Source of the DNA: JAMHWF01 sp048500255
GTDB lineage: Bacteria; Pseudomonadota; Gammaproteobacteria; Burkholderiales; Burkholderiaceae_C
Direction of reading: 5' to 3'
Length of the DNA: 64,000 nt
Assembly: GCA_048500255.1 (NCBI GenBank)
Contig: JASNYH010000001.1
Coordinates: forward strand, 372,001 to 436,000
The first letter of the stretch is position 1. Every line of letters starts with the position of its first letter. The position numbers and the translations under genes were made by a program. The notes beneath the pieces were generated by a model. That model made no database searches. It had not been told where the DNA came from and worked only from the letters and a program-made list of their open reading frames with translations. Of the stretch, positions 36,091 to 45,586 are shown in pieces.

Positions 36091-37608
36091 ATGCAACGCA
36101 TCGACGCTCTGCGCCGGTCCTGGCCGGTTCACGACCGTGCGGCGACGCGCCGCCTCGAGCAGCGCGCCCAGGCAGCGCTGCCGCCGCACACGCTGATGCA
36201 GCGCGCCGGCGACGCCGTCGCACGTCTCGTGCTGGCCGTCGCGCCGCATGCCGAACGGGTGTGGATCGCGGCCGGCGCCGGCAACAACGGCGGTGACGGC
36301 ATCGCCGCCGCGCTGCGCCTGCGCGAGGCGGGCAGGGGCGTCGCCGTCACCCTGCTGGGCGACGCCGCGCAGTTGCCCGCCGATGCGGCGGCCATGCATG
36401 CGCGCGCCGTCGCCGCCGGCCTCGCCTTCGTCGCCGCGCCGCCGGCGCTCGGCCCCGACGACGTCGCCGTCGACGCGCTGCTGGGCATCGGCGCGACGCG
36501 CGCGCCGGCGGGGCGCTTCGCCGCCTGCATCGACCAGCTCGACGCCCTGCCCTGCGCTGTCGTCACCATCGACCTGCCGTCGGGGCTCGACGCCGACACC
36601 GGCCAGCCCCACGGCGAGCGCGTCGCGCGCGCGACGCACACGCTGTCGCTACTGACGCTCAAGCCGGGGCTCGTCACCGGCCAGGGCCGCGACCACGCAG
36701 GCGCGTTGTGGATCGACCCGCTGGGCGTCGACGACGACGAGCCGCCGCAGGCCTGGCTCGTCGGCGGCCCGGCGCTCGCCGGCGCGGCGCCGGCGCGCCG
36801 CCATGCGCAGCACAAGGGCAGCTTCGGCGACGTCCACGTCGTCGGCGGCGCGCCGTCGATGCGCGGCGCCGCGCTGCTCGCGGCACGCGCGGCGCACGCC
36901 GCCGGCGCCGGGCGCGTCTACGTCTCGCTGCTCGACGAGGCCGCGCCGGGCCACGACGCCGAGCGCCCCGAGCTGATGTTCCGCCCCGGCTGGTGGACGC
37001 GCCCGGCGCCCGAGCTCGCGGCCGGCGCCGTCGTCTGCGGCTGCGGCGGCGGAGCGGCGGTGCGCGACACGCTGCCGGCGCTGCTTGCGCACACCGGCCG
37101 GCTCGTGCTCGACGCCGACGCCTTGAACGCGATCGCCGCCGACATCGGGTTGCAGACGCAACTGCGCGCGCGCGCCGCGCGCGACCGCGCCACCGTGATC
37201 ACGCCGCATCCGCTGGAAGCGGCACGGCTGCTCGGCACGAGCAGCAAGCAGGTCCAGTGCGACCGGCTCGCCGCCGTCGCCCAGCTCGTCGAGCGCTACG
37301 CCTGCGTGACGGTGCTCAAGGGCTCGGGCACCGTGATCGGCGCGCCGCAGGCCGTGCCACGCATCAACCCCACGGGCAGCGCCGCGCTCGCCACGGCCGG
37401 AACCGGCGACGTGCTCGCCGGCTGGATCGGCGGACTGTGGGCGCAGCAGGCGGCGGCGTCGAACGAGACAGCGCTGGAAGCCGCCACCGCCAGCGTGTTC
37501 TGCCACGGGCTGGCCGCCGACCGCTCGCCGCAGGTGCCGCTGCGCGCGGCCGACCTGATCGATGCGATGACGGCAACGCGCGGCGGCTCAGCGCCGCTTG
37601 CGCGCTGA
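36091..37608 (+). CDS. nnr: Bifunctional NAD(P)H-hydrate epimerase / ADP-dependent NAD(P)H-hydrate dehydratase
   Basis: 505 aa, fused YjeF_N and YjeF_C domains that repair hydrated NADH/NADPH. The epimerase half has AGAGNNGGDG (61-70) and ends near residue 215. The ribokinase-like dehydratase half has HKGSFGDVHVVGG, LDADALNAIA, TPHPLEAARLLG, VLKGSGTVI and the nucleotide site ATAGTGDVLAGWIGGL. The start at 36091 is chosen for similarity of MQRIDALRRSWPVHDRAATR to other members; an upstream ATG at 36040 is less likely. The 3' end overlaps rnr on the other strand by 21 nt. Confidence 0.95.
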   Translation: MQRIDALRRSWPVHDRAATRRLEQRAQAALPPHTLMQRAGDAVARLVLAVAPHAERVWIAAGAGNNGGDGIAAALRLREAGRGVAVTLLGDAAQLPADAAAMHARAVAAGLAFVAAPPALGPDDVAVDALLGIGATRAPAGRFAACIDQLDALPCAVVTIDLPSGLDADTGQPHGERVARATHTLSLLTLKPGLVTGQGRDHAGALWIDPLGVDDDEPPQAWLVGGPALAGAAPARRHAQHKGSFGDVHVVGGAPSMRGAALLAARAAHAAGAGRVYVSLLDEAAPGHDAERPELMFRPGWWTRPAPELAAGAVVCGCGGGAAVRDTLPALLAHTGRLVLDADALNAIAADIGLQTQLRARAARDRATVITPHPLEAARLLGTSSKQVQCDRLAAVAQLVERYACVTVLKGSGTVIGAPQAVPRINPTGSAALATAGTGDVLAGWIGGLWAQQAAASNETALEAATASVFCHGLAADRSPQVPLRAADLIDAMTATRGGSAPLAR

Positions 37609-39780
37609 GCCCACGGGCTTGAGCGCTGCCTTGCGCGGCGCCGCCTTGCGCGCCGCGCGCTGGCGCCCCTTGACGGCGCGGTCGGCCTGCTCGACGCCGG
37701 CGAGTTCGTCGCTGGCGCGGCCCGGGCGCGCCGCCGGCTCGCCGAACTTGTCACGGTGCGCGCGCGACTGCAGTCGCAGCTCGTCGCCGTCACGCACCAT
37801 GCGGAAGTCGATCTTGCGACCGTCGAGGTCGACGCGGCTGACCTGCACGCGCACGCGCGTGCCGATGACGTAGCGCACGCCGGTGCGCTCGCCGCGCAGC
37901 TCCTGGCGCACCTCGTCGAAGCGGTAGTACTCGCCGCCGAGCTCCGTGATGTGCACCAGGCCGTCGACGTAGAGCCCGTCGAGCTGCACGAACAGGCCAA
38001 AGCTGGTGACGGCGCTGACCGTGCCGTTGAACTCCTCGCCGAGGTGCTCGCGCATGTAGCGGCACTTGAGCCAGGCCTCGACGTCGCGCGTCGCCTCGTC
38101 GGCGCGGCGCTCGTTGGCGCTGCAGTGCGCGCCGACGGCCTCCCACAGCTCGAGCTCCGAGGCCGACGCCTTGGTCGCCTTGCCCGTCTTCGTGAGCTTG
38201 CGCGCCGGCTGCGCGCTCGGCGCATGCGGCCCGAGGTGGTAACGCTTGCCCTGCAGCATGGCCTTGATGACGCGATGCACGAGCAGGTCGGGGTAGCGGC
38301 GGATCGGGCTCGTGAAGTGTGTGTAGGCCTCGTAGGCGAGCCCGAAGTGGCCGCTGTTCTCGGCGGTGTAGATCGCCTGCTGCATCGAGCGCAGCAACAT
38401 CGTGTGGATCTGCGTCGCGTCGGGACGCTCCTTGGTCGCCTCGGCGATGCGCTGGAACTCCGACGGATGCGGCTCCTCGCTGATCGACAGGCCGAGTCCG
38501 AGCGCCTTGAGATAGTTCTGCAGCAGCGTCTTCTTCTCGGGCGTCGGCCCTTCGTGCACGCGGTACAGCGACGGGTGCTTGGCGCCGGCGATGAAGTCGG
38601 CCGAGCACACGTTGGCCGCCAGCATGGCCTCCTCGATCAGGCGGTGCGCCTCGTTGCGCACGCGCGGCACGATCTTCTCGATGCGGCCGTTGTCGTCGCA
38701 AACGATCCTGGTCTCGGTGGTCTCGAAGTCGACGGCGCCGCGCTCGACGCGCGCCTTGAGCAGCGCGCGATAGACCTCGTTGAGGTGCAGCAGGCGCGGC
38801 ACGAGCGCGGCACGCCGCGCCGCCTCGGGCCCGCGCGTGTTGGCGAGGATCGCCGCCACCTCGTCGTAGGTGAAGCGTGCGTGCGAGCACATCACGGCCG
38901 GGAAGAATTGGTAGGCGTGAATGGCGCCGGCCGCCGTGACCAGCATGTCGCACACCATCGCCAGGCGGTCCTCGTCGGGGTTGAGCGAGCACAGGCCGTT
39001 CGACAGCTTCTCGGGCAGCATCGGAATCACGCGCCGCGGGAAGTAGACCGAGGTAGCGCGCTCGTGGGCGTCATCGTCGAGCGGCTCGCCGGGGCGCACG
39101 TAGTGGCTCACGTCGGCGATCGCGACGACGAGTCGCCAGCCCTTGCCGCGGCCGACCTTCGCGGGCTCGCAATAGACGGCATCGTCGAAGTCGCGCGCAT
39201 CCTCGCCGTCGATCGTGACCAGCGGCACGTCGGTCAGGTCGACGCGGTGGCGGCGATCGGCGGGCCGGATGCGCTCGGGCAGCGTGGCCGCCTGCGCGAT
39301 CGTCTCGGCCGAGAAGCGGTGCGGCACTTCGTACTTGCGCACCGCGATCTCGATCTCCATGCCGGGGTCGTCGATCTCGCCGAGCACCTCGGTGACGCGG
39401 CCGACGGGCTGCGAGTACATCGATGGCGGCTCGGTCAGCTCGACGGCGACGACCTGCCCGCTCGCGGCGTTGACCGTCGCGTTCTTGGGGATCAGCACGT
39501 CCTGGCCGTAGCGCTTGTCCTCGGGCGCGACGACCCAGGCGCCGCCCTCGTGCAGCAGGCGGCCGATGATCGGCGTCGGCCGGCGCTCGAGGATCTCGAG
39601 CACGCGGCCCTCGGGGCGGCCGCGGCGGTCGTAGCGGATGATGCGCACGCGCACGCGGTCGCGGTGCAGCACGGCGCGCATCTCCTGCGGCGAGAGATAG
39701 ACGTCGGACTCGCCGTCGTCGCGCACGACGAAGCCGTGGCCGTCGCGATGACCCTGGACCGTGCCCTCGACTTCGCTCAT
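37588..39780 (-). CDS. rnr: Ribonuclease R
   Basis: 730 aa 3'-5' exoribonuclease of the RNB family, degrading structured RNA and acting in tmRNA quality control. Cold-shock/OB domains open the protein (GTVQGHRDGHGFV at 6-18). The RNB catalytic domain holds IDGEDARDFDDAVYC with the metal-binding aspartates (191-200) and HFTSPIRRYPDLLVHR. An S1 domain (about 590-670) and a Lys/Arg-rich tail end the protein. E. coli RNase R (813 aa) has an N-terminal helix-turn-helix that is missing here. The start MSEVEGTVQG is chosen over longer in-frame sequence, which crosses the tRNA promoter region. Confidence 0.96.
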   Translation of the reverse strand: MSEVEGTVQGHRDGHGFVVRDDGESDVYLSPQEMRAVLHRDRVRVRIIRYDRRGRPEGRVLEILERRPTPIIGRLLHEGGAWVVAPEDKRYGQDVLIPKNATVNAASGQVVAVELTEPPSMYSQPVGRVTEVLGEIDDPGMEIEIAVRKYEVPHRFSAETIAQAATLPERIRPADRRHRVDLTDVPLVTIDGEDARDFDDAVYCEPAKVGRGKGWRLVVAIADVSHYVRPGEPLDDDAHERATSVYFPRRVIPMLPEKLSNGLCSLNPDEDRLAMVCDMLVTAAGAIHAYQFFPAVMCSHARFTYDEVAAILANTRGPEAARRAALVPRLLHLNEVYRALLKARVERGAVDFETTETRIVCDDNGRIEKIVPRVRNEAHRLIEEAMLAANVCSADFIAGAKHPSLYRVHEGPTPEKKTLLQNYLKALGLGLSISEEPHPSEFQRIAEATKERPDATQIHTMLLRSMQQAIYTAENSGHFGLAYEAYTHFTSPIRRYPDLLVHRVIKAMLQGKRYHLGPHAPSAQPARKLTKTGKATKASASELELWEAVGAHCSANERRADEATRDVEAWLKCRYMREHLGEEFNGTVSAVTSFGLFVQLDGLYVDGLVHITELGGEYYRFDEVRQELRGERTGVRYVIGTRVRVQVSRVDLDGRKIDFRMVRDGDELRLQSRAHRDKFGEPAARPGRASDELAGVEQADRAVKGRQRAARKAAPRKAALKPVGSARKRR

Positions 39781-39827
39781 CAAGGCGGCGCCGGGGACGG
39801 GCGGATGGGGTGGGGAGTTTGTTCTGA

Positions 39828-39836
39828 TGATATGAT
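39828..39836 (+). promoter_or_regulatory. Candidate extended -10 promoter for tRNA-Leu, overlapping the rnr upstream region
   Basis: TGATATGAT is a TGn-extended -10 box 19 nt before the mature tRNA 5' end, predicting a short 5' leader to be removed by RNase P. On the opposite strand the same bases contain TATCAT, which could serve rnr, so this 74-bp interval may be a compact divergent promoter. No -35 is convincing on either strand. Confidence 0.35.
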
Positions 39837-39854
39837 TCCGGACTTCGTGCACCG

Positions 39855-39939
<85 letters not shown>

Positions 39940-39951
39940 CGAATGGATGAT

Positions 39952-39978
39952 AAGGCCGGCTCGACAGCCGGCCTTTTT
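39952..39978 (+). terminator. Intrinsic terminator of tRNA-Leu, probably bidirectional
   Basis: AAGGCCGGCT (39952-39961), loop CGAC, AGCCGGCCTT (39966-39975), then further T. It is a perfect 10-bp stem with a U tract on the plus strand. On the minus strand the stem is followed by TATC, so it may also stop transcription coming from purA and the phosphoribosyltransferase. Confidence 0.85.
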
Positions 39979-39989
39979 AGTTGGACGAG

Positions 39990-40016
39990 GCCGGCTTCCG
40001 CAGCCGGCTCTTTCTT
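39990..40016 (+). terminator. Second hairpin sharing the same arms, tandem terminator
   Basis: GCCGGCT (39990-39996), loop TCCGC, AGCCGGC (40002-40008), followed by TCTTTCTT. The arms repeat the core of the hairpin at 39952-39975 with a different loop and tail. It lies 28 nt after the phosphoribosyltransferase stop when read on the minus strand, so it may serve as backup terminator for either direction. Confidence 0.6.
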
Positions 40017-40043
40017 GGGCGCGCCAGTTTCGCGCGCCGCCGC

Positions 40044-40565
40044 TCAGACGGCGAACTTGCGCGCCAGCCCCTCGGGGCGCAGCGCGTCGTACTCCTCGAA
40101 CGGCTGGTGGATCCAAGGGCTCGTCGGCAGCATTTCGACGACGTAGTCGGGCACGTAGGCCGACACGCCCTTGGTCCAGATGACGGCCGAGCGCAGGTCG
40201 GTGATCGACGGCGTGCCGCGCAGCCGCTCGACGACGGCGCGCAGCGTGACGCCCGAATCGGCGAGGTCGTCGACGAGCAGCAGCCGCCCGCCGAGTTCGC
40301 CGCGCGGCAGCGTGATGTACTTGGCCATGTCGAGCCGGCCCTGGATCGTGCCGGCCTCGGCGCGGTACGAACTCGTCGCCATGATCGCCAGCGGCTTGTC
40401 GAACACGCGCGACAGGATGTCGCCCGGGCGCATGCCGCCGCGCGCCAGGCACAGGATCTGGTCGAACTCCCAGCCCGAGTTGTGCACCTTGAGCGCCAGG
40501 CGCTCGATCAGCATGTGGTACTCGTCCCAGGAGACGTAGAGGTGCTTGCCGTCGTCGGTGAGCAT
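40044..40565 (-). CDS. Phosphoribosyltransferase family protein (purine salvage type)
   Basis: 173 aa type I PRTase. The PRPP-binding loop is LLLVDDLADSGVTL, with the two acidic residues in place, and CLARGGMRPGDILSRVF provides the pyrophosphate loop. Sequence type is near xanthine-guanine/hypoxanthine PRTases. Position 26 nt after purA supports a role in purine salvage, but the exact base cannot be read. It is the last gene of the hfq-hfl-hisZ-purA series. Confidence 0.88.
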   Translation of the reverse strand: MLTDDGKHLYVSWDEYHMLIERLALKVHNSGWEFDQILCLARGGMRPGDILSRVFDKPLAIMATSSYRAEAGTIQGRLDMAKYITLPRGELGGRLLLVDDLADSGVTLRAVVERLRGTPSITDLRSAVIWTKGVSAYVPDYVVEMLPTSPWIHQPFEEYDALRPEGLARKFAV

Positions 40566-40591
40566 GGGTCGGACCTCGCGGCGATGCGCGC

Positions 40592-41938
<1,347 letters not shown>

Positions 41939-41983
41939 CTGAAGATTGCCGTATTGCTCGTTGTCGTCAGCAGTGTGCCGGCC

Positions 41984-43150
41984 TCACAGCGGGCGCACCA
42001 CCCATTGCCCGCCGTGCAGCGCGAGTTCGCGGTCGCAGTCGAACTCCTCGGCCTCGTGCTCGTGGCCGGGCAGCACGCACACGACGGTCTCGCCGTGCGC
42101 GCGCAACTCCCGCACGGCGGCGCGCTGCGCCGCGTCCTCGCCCCATGCGCAGCGCACGGCCGCGCGCCGCGGTTGCTCGGCAGCGACGGCGGCCACGGCC
42201 TTGAGGTCCATGCTGAAGCCGACCGCCGGCCGGTTGCGGCCGAACACGGCGCCGACTTCGTCGTAGCGGCCGCCGCGCGCCACGGCGTCGCTCGCGCCGG
42301 CGCCGTAGACGGCGAAGCGCGCACCGCTGTAGTAGGCGTGTCCGTTCAGGTCGGCGAGGTCGAAGCCGACCGTGACATCGGGGTGCGCGCGACGCACATG
42401 CGCCGCCAGCCACGCCAGGTCGTCGAGCGCGGCGGCGATCGACGGCCGTGCGGGCAGCATGCGGCGCGCCGCGCCGAGCACGTCGGCGCCGCCGTACAGC
42501 GCCGTCAACGCCACCAGCGCCTCGCGCGGCGCCGGCGGCAGCGCCGCGGCGAGCGCCGTCACACCGCTCGTGTCCTTGGCCGCCAGCGCGCCGACGAGCG
42601 TGTCGAGCTCGACGCGCGGCAGCGCGGGCACGTCGGCCAGCAACGCGCGCAGGATGCGCGCATCGGCCATGTCGAGCGTCAGCGACGACAGCCCCGCGTG
42701 GCGCAATGCATCGAGCGCGAGCTCGATGATCTCGAGATCGGCCTCGAGGCCGGCGTGGCCGTAGGTCTCGGCGCCGAACTGCAGCGGCTCGCGCGTCGCG
42801 TGCGGCGCGGCGGGCCGCGTGTGCAGCACCGGGCCGCAGTAGCACAGGCGCGTCACGCCCTGGCGATTGAGCAGGTGAGCGTCGATGCGCGCCACCTGCG
42901 GCGTCGTGTCGGCGCGCACGCCCAGCGTGCGGCCGCTCGCCTGGTCGACGAGCTTGAAGGTGCGCAGGTCGAGCTCGCGCCCGGTGCCCGACAGCAGCGA
43001 CTCGAGGTGCTCGAGCAGCGGCGGCACGACGAGCTCGCAGCCGTAGCTGCGTGCGATGTCGAGCACGCCGCGTCGCAGCTCCTCGATGCGCCGCGCCTCG
43101 GCGGGCAGCACATCGGCTATGTGCTCGGGCAACAGCCAAGCAGACGACAT
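41984..43150 (-). CDS. hisZ: ATP phosphoribosyltransferase regulatory subunit HisZ
   Basis: 388 aa paralogue of the histidyl-tRNA synthetase catalytic core that lacks the anticodon-binding domain and activates the short form of HisG. Visible parts are LLPEHIADVLPAEARRIEEL at the start, RTFKLVDQASGRTLGVRADTT and YYSGARFAVYG near the third class II motif. Its presence implies that a short HisG is encoded elsewhere. A true HisS is also in this window at 50331-51644. A -10-like TACAAT lies upstream. Confidence 0.95.
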   Translation of the reverse strand: MSSAWLLPEHIADVLPAEARRIEELRRGVLDIARSYGCELVVPPLLEHLESLLSGTGRELDLRTFKLVDQASGRTLGVRADTTPQVARIDAHLLNRQGVTRLCYCGPVLHTRPAAPHATREPLQFGAETYGHAGLEADLEIIELALDALRHAGLSSLTLDMADARILRALLADVPALPRVELDTLVGALAAKDTSGVTALAAALPPAPREALVALTALYGGADVLGAARRMLPARPSIAAALDDLAWLAAHVRRAHPDVTVGFDLADLNGHAYYSGARFAVYGAGASDAVARGGRYDEVGAVFGRNRPAVGFSMDLKAVAAVAAEQPRRAAVRCAWGEDAAQRAAVRELRAHGETVVCVLPGHEHEAEEFDCDRELALHGGQWVVRPL

Positions 43151-43177
43151 CGCGAAGGGGAACGGATTGAAAACGAG

Positions 43178-43183
43178 ATTGTA
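43178..43183 (-). promoter_or_regulatory. Candidate -10 box upstream of hisZ
   Basis: TACAAT on the minus strand (43183-43178), in the 70-bp gap between yjeT and hisZ, predicts a start near 43171 and a 20-nt leader before ATG 43150. The -35 is poor. If used, it would uncouple hisZ-purA from hflKC. Confidence 0.35.
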
Positions 43184-43220
43184 CCGGCGCGACCGCGCGA
43201 GCCGGCCGCTGGCGCGCCGC

Positions 43221-43409
43221 TCAATGCCAGAACACGAGCAGCAGCGCGAGGCCGACGACCATGCTGGCCAGGCCGACGAAGCGGATCTGCCCGTCGTTCA
43301 GGCGCGTCGCCGCCTCGAACACGCGCCGCCAACCACCCGGATTGACGAACGGCAGCAGCCCTTCGACGATGAGCATCAGCGCGAGCGCGCCGAGCAGCTG
43401 GTCGAGCAC
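43221..43409 (-). CDS. yjeT: Small membrane protein, DUF2065 (YjeT)
   Basis: 62 aa from a GTG start at 43409. The sequence ALALMLIVEGLLPFVNPGGW then GQIRFVGLASMVVGLALL gives two transmembrane helices, matching DUF2065 in length and pattern. It lies 28 nt after hflC. The hflX-hflK-hflC-yjeT-purA arrangement is also found in E. coli. Function is unknown; association with the HflKC membrane complex is only suggested by position. Confidence 0.9.
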   Translation of the reverse strand: MLDQLLGALALMLIVEGLLPFVNPGGWRRVFEAATRLNDGQIRFVGLASMVVGLALLLVFWH

Positions 43410-43437
43410 GATGCGAAGCAGCGGCGGCGCACCGCCC

Positions 43438-44343
43438 TCACTTGCGCGGCGCCGCCGGCGCTGCCGCGCCGCCCCCGCCGCCCGCACCGCGCATCGCGCG
43501 GAAGAACTCGCTGCCCGGCTCGACGACGAGCAGGTCCGACTTGCTGCGGAAGCTCGCGCGATACGCCTCGAGGCTGCGGTAGAACTGGGCGAACTGCGGG
43601 TCGCGGCCGAAGGCGTCGGCGAACAGGGCGCTGGCCTTGGCATCGCCCTCGCCCTTGACCTTCTGCGCGTCGCGATAGGCCTCGGCGACGATCACTTCGC
43701 GCTGCCGGTCGGCGTCGGCGCGGATCTTCTCGCCCTCGGCGAAGCCGGTCGAGCGCAGCTCGTTGGCGACGCGCTTGCGCTCCGACTCCATACGCCGGTA
43801 GATCGAGTCCGTGATGTTGGCCGAGAAGTCGACGCGCTTGATGCGCACGTCGGCGATGTCGATCCCGAACGCCTTGGCCTCGTCGGCGAGCCGGGTGCGC
43901 ACGCCCTGCATGACGCGCTCGCGGTCGGTGGCGAGCATCGCCTGCACGGTGCGCTTGGTCACCTCTTCGTTGAAGGCGGCCTGCACGATCGGGCTGAGCC
44001 GGTTCTCCGCATTGCGCATGTCGACGCCGTTGTTGCGGATGAACTGGCGGGGGTCGGTGATGCGCCACTTGATCAGCCAGTCGATGACGAGGCTCTTCTT
44101 CTCGGCGGTGAAGATGGGGCGCGTCTCGGGGCTGTCGAGCGTCTGGATGCGGCGGTCGAGGAAGACGACGTTCTGGAACGGCGGCGGCAGCTTGACCTTC
44201 AGGCCGGGCTCGGCGATGACTTCCTTGATCTCGCCGAGCGCATAGACGACGGCGAACTGGCGCTGGTCGACGATGAACAGCGTCGACGACGCGAGCATGA
44301 GCACGAGCAGCAGGCTCGCGACGATGAGGCCGATGCGATTCAT
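43438..44343 (-). CDS. hflC: FtsH protease modulator HflC
   Basis: 301 aa SPFH/prohibitin-family protein. It has one N-terminal membrane anchor (IGLIVASLLLVLMLASSTLF), an SPFH domain with DQRQFAVVYALGEI, a long coiled coil rich in Arg/Glu (about 200-260), and a Gly/Ala/Pro-rich tail. With HflK it forms a large membrane cage around FtsH and limits its proteolysis. ATG 44343 lies 13 nt after the hflK stop. Confidence 0.96.
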   Translation of the reverse strand: MNRIGLIVASLLLVLMLASSTLFIVDQRQFAVVYALGEIKEVIAEPGLKVKLPPPFQNVVFLDRRIQTLDSPETRPIFTAEKKSLVIDWLIKWRITDPRQFIRNNGVDMRNAENRLSPIVQAAFNEEVTKRTVQAMLATDRERVMQGVRTRLADEAKAFGIDIADVRIKRVDFSANITDSIYRRMESERKRVANELRSTGFAEGEKIRADADRQREVIVAEAYRDAQKVKGEGDAKASALFADAFGRDPQFAQFYRSLEAYRASFRSKSDLLVVEPGSEFFRAMRGAGGGGGAAAPAAPRK

Positions 44344-44356
44344 GGCGCGGCCCTCC

Positions 44357-45586
44357 TCAACGGCTCTCGCGGTCGCGGCCGCGCTGGTTGTCGCGCGAGC
44401 GCGCATCGACGGGAAGCGCCGTCGTCGGCACCGGCGCCTCGGGCGCCGCGCCGGCAGCAGCTGCGGCCGGCACGCCGGCCTGCTGCATCAGCTTGTCGAA
44501 CGGCAGGTACAGCAGGTTCGAGTTGTTGCGGCTGTCGACGAGTACCTTGCTCACGTTGGTGTAGATCTGCTGCATCGTCTCGAGGTACATGCGGTCGCGC
44601 GTCACCGATGGCGCCTTCTGATATTCGGCAAGCACGGAACGGAAGCGCTGCGCATCGCCCTCGGCCTGCGCGACGACGCGCGCGCGGTAGCCCTCGGCCT
44701 CTTCCTTCAGGCGCGCCGCGGCGCCCTGCGCCTTGGGGATGACGTCGTTGGCGTAGGCCTGGCCTTCGTTCTTCAGCCGCTCGCGGTCGGCGCCGGCCTT
44801 GAAGGCGTCGTCGAACGCCGCCTGCACCTGCTCGGGCGCCTGCACGTTCTGCACGTTGACGTTGGAGATCAGGATGCCGGTGTTGAGCCGGTCCAGCTGC
44901 GCCTGCACCGATTTGCCGAGCTCGGTGGCGATGGCGTCGCGCTGCTCGTAGAGCACCGAGTCCATCAGGCTGCGGCCGACGATCTCGCGCACCGCCGACT
45001 CGGCCGCCTGCACCACGGCTTCGTCGGGATTGCGGTTTTCGAACAGGTAGGCGCGCGAGTCCTTGAGGCGGTACTGCACCGTGAAGCGGATGTCGACGAT
45101 GTTCTCGTCCTGCGTCAGCATCGACGAGTCGCGCAGGCCCGTCGCCTGCACGACGGCGTTGCGCCCGACCTCGACGGAGCGCAGCTGCGTCACCGGCACC
45201 GTCTCGTGCGCCTGGAAGGGGTACGGCATGCGCCACTGGAAGCCGGCGTCGGCCGTGTGGCTGTACTTGCCGAACGAGGTCACGACGGCCTGCTGCCCTT
45301 CCTGCACGATGAAGAAGCCGCTGCCCAGCCAGATCAGCGCGACGACGCCGACGATCAGGCCGACGCCGATGCCCGCGCTCTTCATGTCGGGCGGGAAGTT
45401 CTGGCTGCCGCCCTCGCCGCCGCCACCGCCGCGCGGCGCATTGCCGCCGCCCTTGCCGCCGAACAGGCCGCCGAGCTTGCGGTTGAAATCGCGCCACAAC
45501 TCGTCGAGGTCGGGCGGCCCTTCGTTGCGCCCGCCGGCCATCCACAGGCCGCGCAGGCGGAAGATCTTGCTGTCTTTGAAGCTCAT
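44357..45586 (-). CDS. hflK: FtsH protease modulator HflK
   Basis: 409 aa. The N-terminal cytoplasmic segment is Gly-rich (GGLFGGKGGGNAPRGGGGGE), then a membrane anchor (VGLIVGVVALIWLGSGFFIV), an SPFH domain (VQEGQQAVVTSFGKYSHTAD), a coiled coil and a low-complexity tail. It is the partner of HflC. The start overlaps the hflX stop (ATGA). Confidence 0.96.
   Translation of the reverse strand: MSFKDSKIFRLRGLWMAGGRNEGPPDLDELWRDFNRKLGGLFGGKGGGNAPRGGGGGEGGSQNFPPDMKSAGIGVGLIVGVVALIWLGSGFFIVQEGQQAVVTSFGKYSHTADAGFQWRMPYPFQAHETVPVTQLRSVEVGRNAVVQATGLRDSSMLTQDENIVDIRFTVQYRLKDSRAYLFENRNPDEAVVQAAESAVREIVGRSLMDSVLYEQRDAIATELGKSVQAQLDRLNTGILISNVNVQNVQAPEQVQAAFDDAFKAGADRERLKNEGQAYANDVIPKAQGAAARLKEEAEGYRARVVAQAEGDAQRFRSVLAEYQKAPSVTRDRMYLETMQQIYTNVSKVLVDSRNNSNLLYLPFDKLMQQAGVPAAAAAGAAPEAPVPTTALPVDARSRDNQRGRDRESR

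Noticed and set aside
41984..43150. Second histidyl-tRNA synthetase
   Set aside because: It lacks the anticodon-binding domain and the full set of His-binding residues, and its hisZ-purA location is standard, so it is HisZ.
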